DNA of 64,000 nucleotides from Deltaproteobacteria bacterium (GCA_024636215.1 JAGXHL010000063.1:24942-88941); one strand, 5' to 3'; positions 37,666-49,235 are shown, counted from the stretch's first letter. The notes: generated from the letters alone by a model not told the origin. Numbers and translations: made by a program.

Positions 37666-39453
37666 ATGGCAGTCAAAGATTTAAAAGTTGGCACGCGGAT
37701 GAGTTTCGGTTTTGGCCTGATACTGGTTTTGATGCTCATTACTATGCTGGTGACCTTCTGGTCGCTCAGCAAAGTGGATGAAGGCACGCAACTGGTGATT
37801 GAGGAAAGTTTGCCCTTTACCTTGGCTGCTGATCGCATGGTCCTCAATGTGTCACGCGTCAATCAGTGGGTCACTGATGCGTCTTTGACCAAAAACAGCG
37901 ATGGATTACAGGTCGCAGAAGAAAGTGCCAAGGCCTTTCGCAATGATCTCAACCAGTTCAGAGACATGTTCCGTGATGAGAATGATGCCCGAGGGTTGAA
38001 GCAAGTCGACGAACTTGAAGCTTCTTTTGAGGAGATGCTGGATACCGGCATACGAATGGCTGCCGCTTATAACGAAAGTTTTGCAGCCGGCAACCTGGTA
38101 ATGGAAGAGCTGGATACGGATTCAGCCCGCACGGCAGAGCTGGTTGCGGCACTGCAGGAGAGCCAGGTTAAGGAAATCAATGATAGTGGTCAGATGATCC
38201 TTGCCGCTTCACAACAGGTGAAAACCCTGCAGATGATTATCGGCATTGCCGCGTTGTTGATCGGTGTACTGGTGACTATTTTTATTACGCGCAGCATCGT
38301 ACAGCCCCTGAATGTGGCTGTTGAAACCGCAAGAGCCCTTGCCGTTGGTGACCTGACGGTCAAGATTGACCAGGTCAGTAAAGACGAGACGGGGCAGTTG
38401 CTGCAGGCGATGAAGGAGATGCTTGTGTCCAGCCAGGAGGTCGCCAATATGGCCGGGCAGATTGCCGACGGCAACCTGAAGGTGCAACTCAAGACACGCT
38501 CCGAAAAGGATGTTCTGATCCAGTCTCTGGGCAATATGGTCGATAAGCTCAAAGACGTCATTAATAATGTCAAGCTTTCTATCGAAAACGTCGCTTCCGG
38601 CGCCCAGGCCATGAGCGCTTCGAGTGAGGAAATGTCCCAAGGGGCAAGTGAGCAGGCTGCCGCTGCCGAAGAGGCCTCTTCCAGCATTGAGCAGATGACT
38701 GCCAATATCCGCCAGAATGCTGATAACGCCATGCAGACGGAAAAGATCGCAACCCAGGCTTCTGGTGATGCCCGTGAAGGGGGTGATGCCGTCAACAAAA
38801 CTGTTGGTGCCATGAAAGAAATCGCCGACAAGATCATGATTATTGAGGAAATCGCCCGCCAGACCAACCTGCTGGCACTCAACGCTGCGATTGAAGCCGC
38901 CCGTGCCGGTGAGCATGGCAAAGGTTTTGCGGTTGTCGCCGCAGAAGTTCGCAAACTTGCGGAACGCAGCCAGAAAGCTGCCGGCGAGATCAACGAACTG
39001 TCGACCAACAGTGTCGAGGTCGCCGAGAAGGCCGGCAGCGTGCTTAATTCGCTGGTACCGAATATCCAGAAAACGGCCGAGCTGGTTCAGGAGATCAGTG
39101 CCGCCAGTCGCGAACAGGACGCCGGCGCCGACCAGATTGCCAAGAGCATCCAGCAACTGGATGCCGTTATCCAGCAGAACGCATCTGCTTCCGAAGAAAT
39201 GGCGAGCACCTCGGAGGAACTGTCCGGCCAATCTGAACAACTGGCAGAGATGATCGCCTTCTTTAGGGTTGACGATGGGACTCACGGCCAGAGATTCAAG
39301 AGGGAGCTGAATTCAAGTGCCCATCGCTCTTCGCAGGTGAAGATCGCTCATGCTGGCGAACCGAAGTTCAAGCAGGGCCGTCAGCCGGATGGTGAAGTTT
39401 TTGAAGCGACCGGCAAGCGGGATTCTCTCGATAACGAATTTGAAACTTTCTAA
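37666..39453 (+). CDS. Methyl-accepting chemotaxis protein
   Basis: 595 residues. TM1 about 12-34, a helical four-helix-bundle-type periplasmic sensor about 35-185, TM2 about 188-208 ([20 protein letters not shown]), two HAMP units to about 290, and a complete signalling domain with tip [20 protein letters not shown]. The C-terminus ends in EFETF, close to the NWETF CheR-binding pentapeptide of enteric receptors. The signal domain is nearly the same as that of the second MCP at 41286. cheW follows after 10 bp. Confidence 0.95.
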   Translation: MAVKDLKVGTRMSFGFGLILVLMLITMLVTFWSLSKVDEGTQLVIEESLPFTLAADRMVLNVSRVNQWVTDASLTKNSDGLQVAEESAKAFRNDLNQFRDMFRDENDARGLKQVDELEASFEEMLDTGIRMAAAYNESFAAGNLVMEELDTDSARTAELVAALQESQVKEINDSGQMILAASQQVKTLQMIIGIAALLIGVLVTIFITRSIVQPLNVAVETARALAVGDLTVKIDQVSKDETGQLLQAMKEMLVSSQEVANMAGQIADGNLKVQLKTRSEKDVLIQSLGNMVDKLKDVINNVKLSIENVASGAQAMSASSEEMSQGASEQAAAAEEASSSIEQMTANIRQNADNAMQTEKIATQASGDAREGGDAVNKTVGAMKEIADKIMIIEEIARQTNLLALNAAIEAARAGEHGKGFAVVAAEVRKLAERSQKAAGEINELSTNSVEVAEKAGSVLNSLVPNIQKTAELVQEISAASREQDAGADQIAKSIQQLDAVIQQNASASEEMASTSEELSGQSEQLAEMIAFFRVDDGTHGQRFKRELNSSAHRSSQVKIAHAGEPKFKQGRQPDGEVFEATGKRDSLDNEFETF

Positions 39454-39463
39454 GGAGGCTGCT

Positions 39464-39979
39464 ATGCAAGAAAACAATACAGTCAGCAGCCAGCAGTATG
39501 TCACCTTCAGTCTCGGCGAAGAACTCTTCGGCGTAGAAGTCTCACGCACCCGGGAGATCCTGAGCCTGACACCGGTAACCAGAGTGCCGCAAACGCCCGA
39601 GTACCTGCTTGGAGTGATTAACCTGCGTGGCAAGGTGGTGCCAGTGGTCGATATGCGTCTGAAACTGGGATTACCTGCCGGAGTAGACACAGAGGACACC
39701 TGCATCATTGTCGTTGACCTTGAGGTCGATGGAGATGTTATCACCGTCGGCGCCCTGGCCGATGCCGTTCGTGAGGTCATGGATATCCGCTCCGACCAGA
39801 TTGAGCCGCCGCCACGGCTGGGTACGCGGTTGAAAACCGAGTTTATTCATGGCATGGGTAAAGTCGATGAGCAGTTCCTGATTCTCTTGAATATTGACAA
39901 AGTTTTCAACAATGATGAGTTTGCCTGGGTACAAGATGCCGCCGAAACGGCTGCCGAGGAAGAACCTGTCGAAGCCTGA
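39464..39979 (+). CDS. cheW: Chemotaxis coupling protein CheW
   Basis: 171 residues, AAGGAGG upstream of ATG 39464. Reads QYVTFSLGEELFGVEVSRTR and YLLGVINLRGKVVPVVDMRL, the CheW fold that links receptors to CheA. It forms a two-gene unit with the upstream mcp and is followed by a terminator. Confidence 0.95.
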   Translation: MQENNTVSSQQYVTFSLGEELFGVEVSRTREILSLTPVTRVPQTPEYLLGVINLRGKVVPVVDMRLKLGLPAGVDTEDTCIIVVDLEVDGDVITVGALADAVREVMDIRSDQIEPPPRLGTRLKTEFIHGMGKVDEQFLILLNIDKVFNNDEFAWVQDAAETAAEEEPVEA

Positions 39980-40013
39980 TGGAAGGGTCTGACAGAGGCT
40001 TGACAACATAACA

Positions 40014-40050
40014 GGGCCCGTGGACAATCAATGTCTCCGGGCCAATTTTT
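40014..40050 (+). terminator. Terminator after cheW
   Basis: GGCCCGTGGACA (40015-40026) pairs imperfectly with TGTCTCCGGGCC (40032-40043), followed by AATTTTTA. Confidence 0.65.
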
Positions 40051-40223
40051 ATGAGCCCGCTCCAAATCCGGCCATAGAACTAAAAACAAAATCTGAAGTA
40101 ACGTCATATGGCACAGTTAATTTCTGGCTGTTTCAAGACCTCCGTCGTATGTCGTGACAGAGGTTTTGTCATTTCAGTTTCTTATGTGCGAATAAATTAT
40201 GTAGGGCAGGACAGAACGGATCT

Positions 40224-40239
40224 TGGCATATTAATTGCT
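40224..40239 (+). promoter_or_regulatory. Sigma-54 promoter before binding protein and mcp
   Basis: TGGCAT-N5-TTGCT with the invariant GG and GC at the correct 10-nt separation (40225-40226, 40237-40238). It lies 161 bp before the start of the binding-protein gene. The best sigma-54 match in the chemotaxis locus. Confidence 0.6.
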
Positions 40240-40399
40240 TGTTTTGCTTTCTGCTTTGGCCAGGAGGGTGCCTTGTTGTTAACTTGCTTGTCCTTTTAAT
40301 GACGTCAGCAAACATCCTCAAAATAGACTAATCGGGTCGTTGCAGGACAATGGGCTCGTTGGGTTTTATTATAAACTTCCAGAATCGAGGAGAATGGTT

Positions 40400-41203
40400 A
40401 TGAAAAAACGGGTGAGTCTCTTAATGGTGTTAATCTTTATGACTACCACAGGTCTGGCTTCTGCCGCAGAGGATCTGACCTGCTGGTTTCCTCCCGGCTG
40501 GAAATCAAAGGCCGCCCAGGCCAAGGAGATTACTCATGCCCTTTCCGAGAATAGTGGTTTGTCGATACGTCCACGTATTGCCAAAAGCTATCCGGAGATT
40601 TTGTCTGCCTTTGCGACTGACGACCAGAACCTGGTTTATGTGGGCTCATTCGTACAAGCGATCGTTGCCGCCAGAAAACTGGGGACGCCCCTGACACAGA
40701 CCGCCAACGGCCAGGAAATGTACTCGGGCATTCTCATCTACCCTGAAGGCCAGGATCCTTTTAACCTTTTGAAAAACAACCCAAAAGAGATCGCTTATGC
40801 GGTCGGTGCCTCTTCAGGTGAGTCGAGTGCGAAAGCCGCCACCAATGGGCAGGCATCAATTGGTGTCGCCAATCACGGGGCTGCCGTCAATGCGGTTACA
40901 GTCGGCAAAGCCAAGGCTGCGGTTGTCAAAAACTGGTGGTGGGAAGGTAACAGCAAAAAATTCCCCGGTCTGAAGAGCCAGGAAATCCCGGGCGTCTCTT
41001 TGTCGAAAAACCCCGATAACGTTCTCACTGCATCGAAAGCTGTCCCTGCAGAGGTCGCCAATAAGGTAAAGATTGCGGCTCTCGAAAGTGCTTCAGCCTT
41101 TGGCAGCGATGCTGTGATCGTGCCTTTTAATCCCAGCACGCTGAGCTTTTCGCTTGGCCTAATGCAAAAGGGTGGAATAGATCCTCTGACCTACACCTGG
41201 TAA
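40400..41203 (+). CDS. PhnD-like periplasmic substrate-binding protein
   Basis: 267 residues from ATG 40400 (GAGGAG 7 nt upstream; the ATG at 40394 is an alternative). Signal peptide ends near GLASAAED. The mature part reads GLSIRPRIAKSYPEILSAFA, VYVGSFVQAIVAARKLG and YSGILIYPEGQDPF, the phosphate/phosphonate-binding (PhnD-like, PF12974-type) fold. No ABC permease or ATPase lies nearby; instead an mcp follows after 82 bp. It may therefore serve as a ligand-binding partner for that receptor rather than for transport. The ligand is unknown. Confidence 0.75.
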   Translation: MKKRVSLLMVLIFMTTTGLASAAEDLTCWFPPGWKSKAAQAKEITHALSENSGLSIRPRIAKSYPEILSAFATDDQNLVYVGSFVQAIVAARKLGTPLTQTANGQEMYSGILIYPEGQDPFNLLKNNPKEIAYAVGASSGESSAKAATNGQASIGVANHGAAVNAVTVGKAKAAVVKNWWWEGNSKKFPGLKSQEIPGVSLSKNPDNVLTASKAVPAEVANKVKIAALESASAFGSDAVIVPFNPSTLSFSLGLMQKGGIDPLTYTW

Positions 41204-41285
41204 GTCACTGATTGGTCTCTCGGCTGCCTGAACTCGCGTGGTGCAGGCAGTCCTTTATTGTTCAAAAGACGAAAAGTAGGACATC

Positions 41286-43178
41286 ATGGGAATCCTGAAG
41301 AAGCTCTTACTGCTAATCGGTGCGACTCTCGTCACAGCCTTTTTCGTTGTTGGCCTGATCTTCTATTTTGGTATGCAAAGTAATACTGCCAGTATGGTCA
41401 GTGCACTGGAGACGAAGCTGACGAGTGAAAACGAAAAGAGCGTAAAGCTTCTCGATGGTAACTTCGAAGAGATTAAAAACAAACTTGCCGCTGCTGATAA
41501 GACGACCAGAGAAATTGTTGTCAACCTCTATGACGAATCCTTTAACGCGGCCATCACGTCTCTCGGCAATCAGGTTTTTCCGTCTGTAGAAGCCTTTGAT
41601 TATGAAACCCCGGTACAGGCAATCGAATACCTGGTTGAGTCCAACCCGGCAGTCAAATGGATTCGGCTTTCCGTCAGCGAAGATCCGACTGAGGATGAAG
41701 TCTTTGAATTTGGCGAATATGCTGGTGCTGCAGATCGAAAGGTTTATGAGAAAACCATTACCTCTGACTTTGCTTATGTGCAGCTGGAAATGCAAACCAG
41801 CCTTTCAGGGCTTGAGTCTCTTGAAGAGATCAAAACGATCTTTGCCAACATCAATACTGCCAACCAACGGCTTGCCGATGGCATTAAATCCGGATCTGAA
41901 CAGACGATGCGGAATGCAAGCAAGATCTCGATCGAAACCAGTGCGTCGGGTCAGAAGACTTTGCTCGGATTAATGCTTGTGACCGTGGTTGTGGTGTTGC
42001 TCCTGGTCGGCCTGGTGCTTGGTGTTTCGATCAATAAAAGCATTAATCAACCGCTGGCCCAAACGGTCTACATGATCCAGGAAATGGAGAAGGGCCGCCT
42101 CGACAACCGGCTGAACATGAACCGGAGTGACGAGATTGGCCAGATGTCGGTCGTTATGGATCGCTTTGCTGATAACCTGCAACATGAGGTCGTTGCCGGC
42201 TTACAAAGAATGTCCGAAGGGGATTTGACCTTTCATGTTCAGCCGCAAGATGATCAGGATATTGTCAGAGGTGCTGTCAAAAAAGTCAAAGATGATTTGC
42301 ACCGGCTGATCGGCAACATCAAGGTCGCAACCAGACAGGTTGCCTCAGGGAGCCAGGTCATTAGCGGTTCCTCGGCGGAAATGTCCAAAGGTGCGACAAC
42401 CCAGGCTGCGTCCGCAGAAGAGGCCTCGAGTAGTGTTGAGCAGATGAATGCCAATATTCGTCAGAACGCCGAGAATGCTTTGCAAACCGAAAAGATCGCG
42501 ATCCAGGCCGCCAATGATGCACAAGAGGGGGGGGAAGCTGTTAACAGGACAGTCTCTGCAATGAAACAGATTGCAGATAAAATCTTGATTATCGAAGAAA
42601 TCGCCAGACAGACCAACCTGCTGGCATTGAACGCTGCGATTGAGGCTGCCCGTGCCGGTGAACACGGTAAAGGCTTTGCTGTGGTTGCCGCTGAAGTTCG
42701 CAAGTTGGCGGAACGCAGCCAGAATGCTGCTGCTGAAATCAACGATCTTTCCACAAACAGTGTCGAAGTCGCAGAGCGGGCAGGGCAACTGCTTGAGGTG
42801 GTCGTGCCTAATATTCAGAAAACGGCAGAGTTGGTTCAGGAAATCAGCGCTGCCAGCAAGGAGCAGGATGCCGGGGCCGAACAGATCAATCAGAGTATTC
42901 AACAGCTGGATGGTATCATTCAGTTGAACGCCTCGGCTTCGGAAGAAATGGCTTCGACTGCTGAAGAGCTTTCCAGCCAATCGGAACAGTTGGCCGAGAT
43001 GGTTGCTTTTTTCACCCTGGAAGAAGATGGGCAACAGCATCAGCTCGGTTCTTACAACAGGAGTAAGTCATCAAAGGTGCCGGATGATGTTCAGCAGCCT
43101 CGCCTTGAACACGCTGCTGCGAAAGATCCGGGCGTTATCAAGCATGGGTCTGGCGAGGGTGATTATGAAGCTTTTTAG
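41286..43178 (+). CDS. Methyl-accepting chemotaxis protein paired with the binding protein
   Basis: 630 residues. TM1 about 7-30, periplasmic sensor about 31-225, TM2 about 228-252 ([20 protein letters not shown]), HAMP about 255-345, and a complete signalling domain with tip [20 protein letters not shown]. It ends in DYEAF, an acidic-aromatic tail like that of the first MCP. The sensor domain does not resemble the first MCP. Sits 82 bp after the PhnD-like gene, probably in the same operon. Confidence 0.95.
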   Translation: MGILKKLLLLIGATLVTAFFVVGLIFYFGMQSNTASMVSALETKLTSENEKSVKLLDGNFEEIKNKLAAADKTTREIVVNLYDESFNAAITSLGNQVFPSVEAFDYETPVQAIEYLVESNPAVKWIRLSVSEDPTEDEVFEFGEYAGAADRKVYEKTITSDFAYVQLEMQTSLSGLESLEEIKTIFANINTANQRLADGIKSGSEQTMRNASKISIETSASGQKTLLGLMLVTVVVVLLLVGLVLGVSINKSINQPLAQTVYMIQEMEKGRLDNRLNMNRSDEIGQMSVVMDRFADNLQHEVVAGLQRMSEGDLTFHVQPQDDQDIVRGAVKKVKDDLHRLIGNIKVATRQVASGSQVISGSSAEMSKGATTQAASAEEASSSVEQMNANIRQNAENALQTEKIAIQAANDAQEGGEAVNRTVSAMKQIADKILIIEEIARQTNLLALNAAIEAARAGEHGKGFAVVAAEVRKLAERSQNAAAEINDLSTNSVEVAERAGQLLEVVVPNIQKTAELVQEISAASKEQDAGAEQINQSIQQLDGIIQLNASASEEMASTAEELSSQSEQLAEMVAFFTLEEDGQQHQLGSYNRSKSSKVPDDVQQPRLEHAAAKDPGVIKHGSGEGDYEAF

Positions 43179-43480
43179 AGGGCCATGAAATCCGTATCAC
43201 AGAATCCTCGCAAATAAGGCCAGTCTGGCCTCGACAAAAAAAACTCGCTTTCGGATCGTAAACTTCCGCCAAAAAGAATGCTGCCTCTGTGACGCTCCTA
43301 CTTGCAGCTCATTTATTAATCGTTGCGGTGACAGCTTTTGCCGGGCAGCACTGCTGCCCGGCTTTCATTTGGTAAACTACCGAATTTTCGTCTATTATTA
43401 ATCACCCGTCTCAGTAGCGGTCTGGCCACTTGTGTGGTATAAATGTTGATGTTGAAACAATGATCTTGGCGAGGTGCTTA
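43179..43480. other. Intergenic region between mcp and response regulator
   Basis: 302 bp with an intrinsic terminator (43340-43370) and the leader of the next gene. No gene seen. Confidence 0.6.
43340..43370 (+). terminator. Terminator after second mcp
   Basis: Perfect 10-bp stem GCCGGGCAGC / GCTGCCCGGC with 3-nt loop, then TTTCATTT. Confidence 0.75.
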
Positions 43481-43873
43481 ATGCCTGAAGACTATATTAA
43501 GGTTTTGATTGTTGAAGACGATCCCGATTTTGCGGAAAGTCTGATGATCGCTCTAGGTGTGCGTGATTGTCATGTAGATCTTGCACGTACAGGCGAGGAG
43601 GCGGTCCGTAAATATCGCAATCTCTGTTATGACATCGCATTCATGGATATCAAACTTCCCGGCAAGAACGGTGTAGAGAGCCTTGCCGAGATCCGCAGCT
43701 TTTGTCCTTCGGCCAGGATTGTCATGATGACAGGCTTCAGTGAAGCGGCCCTGCTGGAGACGGCTCGTCAGGCCGGGGCTATCGATATTCTGCGCAAGCC
43801 CTTTCGACTGAAAGAGATGTTCAGCTTCATTGATAATCTTCGGGGTGCTGCCCCCCCGGCGGTAAAGCATTAA
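43481..43873 (+). CDS. Single-domain response regulator
   Basis: 130 residues from ATG 43481 (GAGG 9 nt upstream). Receiver with VLIVEDDPDFAESL, phospho-Asp in IAFMDIKLPGKNG, MMTGF and LRKPFRLKEM. No output domain. Placed 79 bp before a large sensor kinase, its likely phosphodonor. Confidence 0.9.
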   Translation: MPEDYIKVLIVEDDPDFAESLMIALGVRDCHVDLARTGEEAVRKYRNLCYDIAFMDIKLPGKNGVESLAEIRSFCPSARIVMMTGFSEAALLETARQAGAIDILRKPFRLKEMFSFIDNLRGAAPPAVKH

Positions 43874-43952
43874 TGGATCATTACTAAGCGTCTGTACAGG
43901 TCACGTTCTGCAGGCGCTTCCTTTCTTATAGCAGACGGGCTCATCAACAAAT

Positions 43953-46928
43953 ATGCCTTTGCTCTTTTCCCTGAAACGCGCTCTGACTCTTAACTTCCTG
44001 CTGGTTGCCGCTGTCCCTGTTCTGATTTTCGGGCTCATCAATATCCAGTTGACTTCCAGTCACCAACTGGATGGTGTGCGGGAACACAACAGAGATCAAG
44101 CCAGAAGCATCGCTGAGGCGGTGGATTCCTTGCTTCTTGAAGTTCTCTCGGACCTGCGTCACGTCGAGCAGGTGCTCTCGACAGACGGGTTGCTACGTCC
44201 GGGCGGTACCGATGATTTTCTTGGCTCGATGGTTCAAAACTCCCGCTACTTCGATACCGTTTACCTGCTTGACAACCAATATAAAGTTGTAAGCCTCGGC
44301 CTGTTACCCGAAGAGCAGGCGCGCAGTGATGACTATATAGGCCTGGATTTTTCCAGGCACCAGATTTTTCGCTCGAGACAGGAGTTAAGCGAACCGGTCT
44401 GGAGTAACGCCTTCATATCCCTGGTGACAGGTGAACCCTCTGTGACCCTTTGCCTGCCAATGGCAGAGGGGTCCCTGCTTGGCAATGTCCGGCTGAGCAG
44501 TCTCGGTGTTTTGCTGCAAAGCTATTCCAAGGACGGTGTTGAGATTTCGATCATTGACCAGAGTGGCACCCTGGTTGCCCATAATGTGACCGGAAAGGTT
44601 ATGCAGCAGGTTAGTTTCGGTGATCACCCTGCCGTCACCTCTGTCCTGGAAGGGGTTGAATCTGCACAGGAATTTGTGCAGAGGAAGCATCTCTCTCTTG
44701 AGAGCGTCCGCCTTGTTCAGACTTCTAAGTGGGCTGTCTGGATCGGTCTCGATATGAACGTTGTCAAGGAACCGATCACACAAACGCGCAACCTGCTGAT
44801 CTTTTTTCTGGCCCTCGCTGTTTTACTGGCCTGCGCGATGGCTATTTTTAATGTCGGGCATCTGATGACACCTTTGATAGCCTTGGGCTCACGGACCCGA
44901 CTGATTGCGGACGGGCATTATGATTTCAGTTTCCCCCCCTCGGGTTTTGTCGAAATTGATGAACTTGCCAACCAGATAGCAAGTATGACTGACGCGATCA
45001 AGCTGCGCGAGGAATCAATCATTGCCAATGAACGACGCTTTCGCGACCTGGTCAACTCGATCGATGGCATTGTCTGGGAGATGGAATATCCGTCTTTCCG
45101 TTTTCTGTTTGTCAGCAAACAGGCGGAGGCTATGCTCGGATATCCTTTACAGGACTGGTATGAAGTCGAATCATTCTGGGAACACAAGATCCACGTTGAA
45201 GACCTGGCCCAGGCGAAAGCTTACTGCCAGTTAATGTCTGAAAAACACGAAGATCACGATTTTGAACATCGCATGATTGCGGCCGATGGCCGGGTTGTCT
45301 GGGTCCGTATCCTGGTCACAGTGATCGTTGAAAACAATCGTCCCGTTCGCCTGCTCGGGGTCATGATTGATGTAACGGAACAGAAGGAACTGCTGGACGA
45401 CTTAAGACGTAGCGAACAGAACTACCGTGAAATTTTCAACGCGACCAGTGATGCCATCTTTATTCACCATGCCGAAACAGGGCAGATCCTGGATGTGAAC
45501 AAATCGATGCTGGCCATGTTCAACACGACTTATGAAGCGGCTCTTTTGGGAGGCATTGAAGCCATCTGTCAGGGCGATAGCCCGTACCGGGCGGTGGACG
45601 CCAAACTCAAATTAAAGCATGCAAAAGAGCATGGCAGCTGTACCTTTGAGTGGTGCTCACGCAAGGCGACAGGGGAGGAGTTCTGGGCAGATGTCAAGCT
45701 ACGCAGAGCTTTGATTGGCAACCAGAACCGGATCATCGCAGCTGTTCGGGATATCTCTGATCGAAAAGAAACCGAAGAAAAGCTTCGGGAAGCGAATCAA
45801 CGGCTGCTCCTGCTGATTGATCGCATGCCGATTGGATGTATCCTCTGGTCACCCGAATTCACTGTCAGTCTGTGGAATCCTGCGGCCGAGTCGATCTTTG
45901 GTTTTGCCGAAGAGGAGATGATCGGCCGCCCGGCATCCGACAGCATTATTGCAGAAGAGTTGCGGCCTGAAATTCAAACCCTCTGGTCCAAGGTGATGTC
46001 AGGCGATACGTCGGCTCACAGTGTCAACAGCAACCTGACCAAGTCAGGAGAAAAGATTATCTGTGAGTGGAACAACACCCCTGTACATGATTCTTCTGGC
46101 GAAATCATCGGCGTTATTTCCATGGTTCAGGATGTTTCAGAAAGGAAAGCCGCGGAAGATGAATTGGAGCGTTATCGTGTTCGATTGGAAGACCTTGTCA
46201 AGGAGCGAACCGAGCGACTGGAAGCCGTCCAACAGGAGTTGGTGCAGAAAGAAAGACTCGCAGTTCTGGGACAATTAACGGCCACCGTCAGTCATGAAAT
46301 CCGTAACCCTCTCGGTACTGTGGCAAACTCTCTTTATCTTCTCAAGGATGCGTTGCCTGACGAAGATTACCCGCATCTGACGAGGCCACTGCAACTGGCG
46401 GAGCGCAACGTCGAGCGTTGCGACAGTATTATCAGCGATCTGCTTGATTTCTCCCGACAGCGCGAAATGCAAAAAAAACCTGTTGCAGTTGATGAATGGC
46501 TGACTGAAATACTCGATGAAATGACCTTTCCCGATGATGTCAACTGTCACTGGGAATTTGATTCTCAGGCCATTGTTTTGATGGACAGCGAACGTTTGCG
46601 CAGGGTTATTGTCAATGTTGTGGCCAACTCCCTGCAGGCAATGGACGAAATCCCGGAGGGTGATAAAACTCTGGAGATCAAAACCCTGGTTGTTGGTGAA
46701 CGTTGTGAAATAGCTGTTCGTGATAGCGGACCGGGGATAAGTGATGAGGTTATGGCGCGCATCTTTGAACCGATGTTCAGTACCAAGAACTTTGGAGTCG
46801 GTCTGGGGGTGCCGATCATCAAAAGTATCATTGAAGGTCATGGCGGCGGTGTCAGCTACCAGAGCGCTCCGGGGCAGGGAACCACCGTTCACCTGTGGCT
46901 TCAGATCGCTAAACCTCATGGTCACTGA
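43953..46928 (+). CDS. Membrane PAS sensor histidine kinase
   Basis: 991 residues. TM1 about 8-32, dCache-like periplasmic sensor, TM2 about 270-300 (LLIFFLALAVLLACAMAIFN), HAMP, three PAS domains (first at FRDLVNSIDGIVWEMEYPSF), a coiled coil ending ERTERLEAVQQELVQKERLA, HisKA with His781 in TVSHEIRNP, and an HATPase domain (VNVVANSLQAM, DSGPGI, FGVGLGVPII). The sensor, HAMP and first PAS are similar to those of the kinase at 26236-29205, so the two are paralogues whose C-terminal parts diverged. It lacks the four-cysteine PAS of that protein. Confidence 0.9.
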   Translation: MPLLFSLKRALTLNFLLVAAVPVLIFGLINIQLTSSHQLDGVREHNRDQARSIAEAVDSLLLEVLSDLRHVEQVLSTDGLLRPGGTDDFLGSMVQNSRYFDTVYLLDNQYKVVSLGLLPEEQARSDDYIGLDFSRHQIFRSRQELSEPVWSNAFISLVTGEPSVTLCLPMAEGSLLGNVRLSSLGVLLQSYSKDGVEISIIDQSGTLVAHNVTGKVMQQVSFGDHPAVTSVLEGVESAQEFVQRKHLSLESVRLVQTSKWAVWIGLDMNVVKEPITQTRNLLIFFLALAVLLACAMAIFNVGHLMTPLIALGSRTRLIADGHYDFSFPPSGFVEIDELANQIASMTDAIKLREESIIANERRFRDLVNSIDGIVWEMEYPSFRFLFVSKQAEAMLGYPLQDWYEVESFWEHKIHVEDLAQAKAYCQLMSEKHEDHDFEHRMIAADGRVVWVRILVTVIVENNRPVRLLGVMIDVTEQKELLDDLRRSEQNYREIFNATSDAIFIHHAETGQILDVNKSMLAMFNTTYEAALLGGIEAICQGDSPYRAVDAKLKLKHAKEHGSCTFEWCSRKATGEEFWADVKLRRALIGNQNRIIAAVRDISDRKETEEKLREANQRLLLLIDRMPIGCILWSPEFTVSLWNPAAESIFGFAEEEMIGRPASDSIIAEELRPEIQTLWSKVMSGDTSAHSVNSNLTKSGEKIICEWNNTPVHDSSGEIIGVISMVQDVSERKAAEDELERYRVRLEDLVKERTERLEAVQQELVQKERLAVLGQLTATVSHEIRNPLGTVANSLYLLKDALPDEDYPHLTRPLQLAERNVERCDSIISDLLDFSRQREMQKKPVAVDEWLTEILDEMTFPDDVNCHWEFDSQAIVLMDSERLRRVIVNVVANSLQAMDEIPEGDKTLEIKTLVVGERCEIAVRDSGPGISDEVMARIFEPMFSTKNFGVGLGVPIIKSIIEGHGGGVSYQSAPGQGTTVHLWLQIAKPHGH

Positions 46929-48315
<1,387 letters not shown>

Positions 48316-48340
48316 TTCCACATCCCAATACAGGAACATC

Positions 48341-49231
48341 ATGATGAAAAAGCCAAGCGATGAAGAATTGATCGAGGAAATTCGGCAACGTTTCGAATCG
48401 AACCATAACGCTCTCAATGACATGCGCGCGATGACGCGCAAACTTGAGTCGATGAACGAGAAGTTGCAGGACTCCGAGGCCTTGAAAAGTCAGTTCCTTT
48501 CCAATATCCGCAACGAAATCAATAATCCCCTCTCTGCGATCATGGGTTTGTCAGGACAATTCTTTGATCAGGGCTGTGATCCCGAAGTTTGTCGCAAGAC
48601 CATCCGTATGATTTATGCGGAGGCCTTTAATCTTGATTACCAGTTGCAGAATGTATTTATGGCGGCCGAACTCGAAGCGGGGGAGGCTGAAATTTCTTAC
48701 GCCATGGTTGAAATAGACAGCATCCTGAGCGGCTGTATCGACAAACTGACCTATCGTATCGCGGAAAAAGAGATCGAAATTACTCAGTCGGTTCCTGATG
48801 ACCTGATCTTCCCCACCGATGCACAGAAGTTTGAAGCCATTCTCATCAACCTGCTCGCTAACGCTGTTGAATTCAACCACAATTGTGGAACGATTCAGGT
48901 TGATATTGAAGAGAATCGCACCGGTCTGATCGTGACGGTTGTTGATAATGGCCCCGGCATCAATCCTGCCGATCAGAACATTATCTTTGACCGTTTCAAA
49001 CAACTTGACGCAGGCACAACCAAGGGACACAGGGGGCATGGTCTCGGCCTGAGCATCTGTTGGGCTCTCGCCGAGCTGCTTGGTGGAACTCTCGATCTGG
49101 ACAGCCAGCCCGGGCAGGGGTGCCGCTTTGTGCTCACCTTGCCAAGGCCCGATGTTGATGTCGCCGTTCATGCCAAAGACGGCAATTTCTTCCTCTTCGA
49201 CGAGACCGATGAGGATGTAGAAACATTTTAG
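48341..49231 (+). CDS. Soluble histidine-kinase-like protein without phospho-His
   Basis: 296 residues, no TM segment, ATG 48341. N-terminal coiled coil, then a HisKA-like helix pair KSQFLSNIRNEINNPLSAI where the phospho-acceptor His is Asn58 (AAC at 48512-48514; His would be CAC). The ATP-binding domain seems intact: LINLLANAVEF, VDNGPGI, FDRFKQ and GHGLGLSICWA. The C-terminus is acidic and ends in DVETF, like the MCP tails. It lies 25 bp after cheB and 4 bp before cheD. I infer a non-phosphorylating ATP-binding scaffold or regulator of the array; enzymatic activity from another site is not excluded. Confidence 0.75.
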   Translation: MMKKPSDEELIEEIRQRFESNHNALNDMRAMTRKLESMNEKLQDSEALKSQFLSNIRNEINNPLSAIMGLSGQFFDQGCDPEVCRKTIRMIYAEAFNLDYQLQNVFMAAELEAGEAEISYAMVEIDSILSGCIDKLTYRIAEKEIEITQSVPDDLIFPTDAQKFEAILINLLANAVEFNHNCGTIQVDIEENRTGLIVTVVDNGPGINPADQNIIFDRFKQLDAGTTKGHRGHGLGLSICWALAELLGGTLDLDSQPGQGCRFVLTLPRPDVDVAVHAKDGNFFLFDETDEDVETF

Positions 49232-49235
49232 AAAT

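Larger units (their letters stand above)
39980..40399. other. Intergenic region before the binding-protein gene
   Basis: 420 bp with the terminator of cheW (40014-40050) and a good sigma-54 site (40224-40239). I see no gene in it; a 63-codon frame from 40108 has no ribosome-binding site. Confidence 0.6.

Noticed and set aside
38190..39285. Two long minus-strand frames opposite the first mcp
   Set aside because: They arise from the repetitive Ala/Glu codons of the receptor signalling domain; the same occurs opposite the second mcp.
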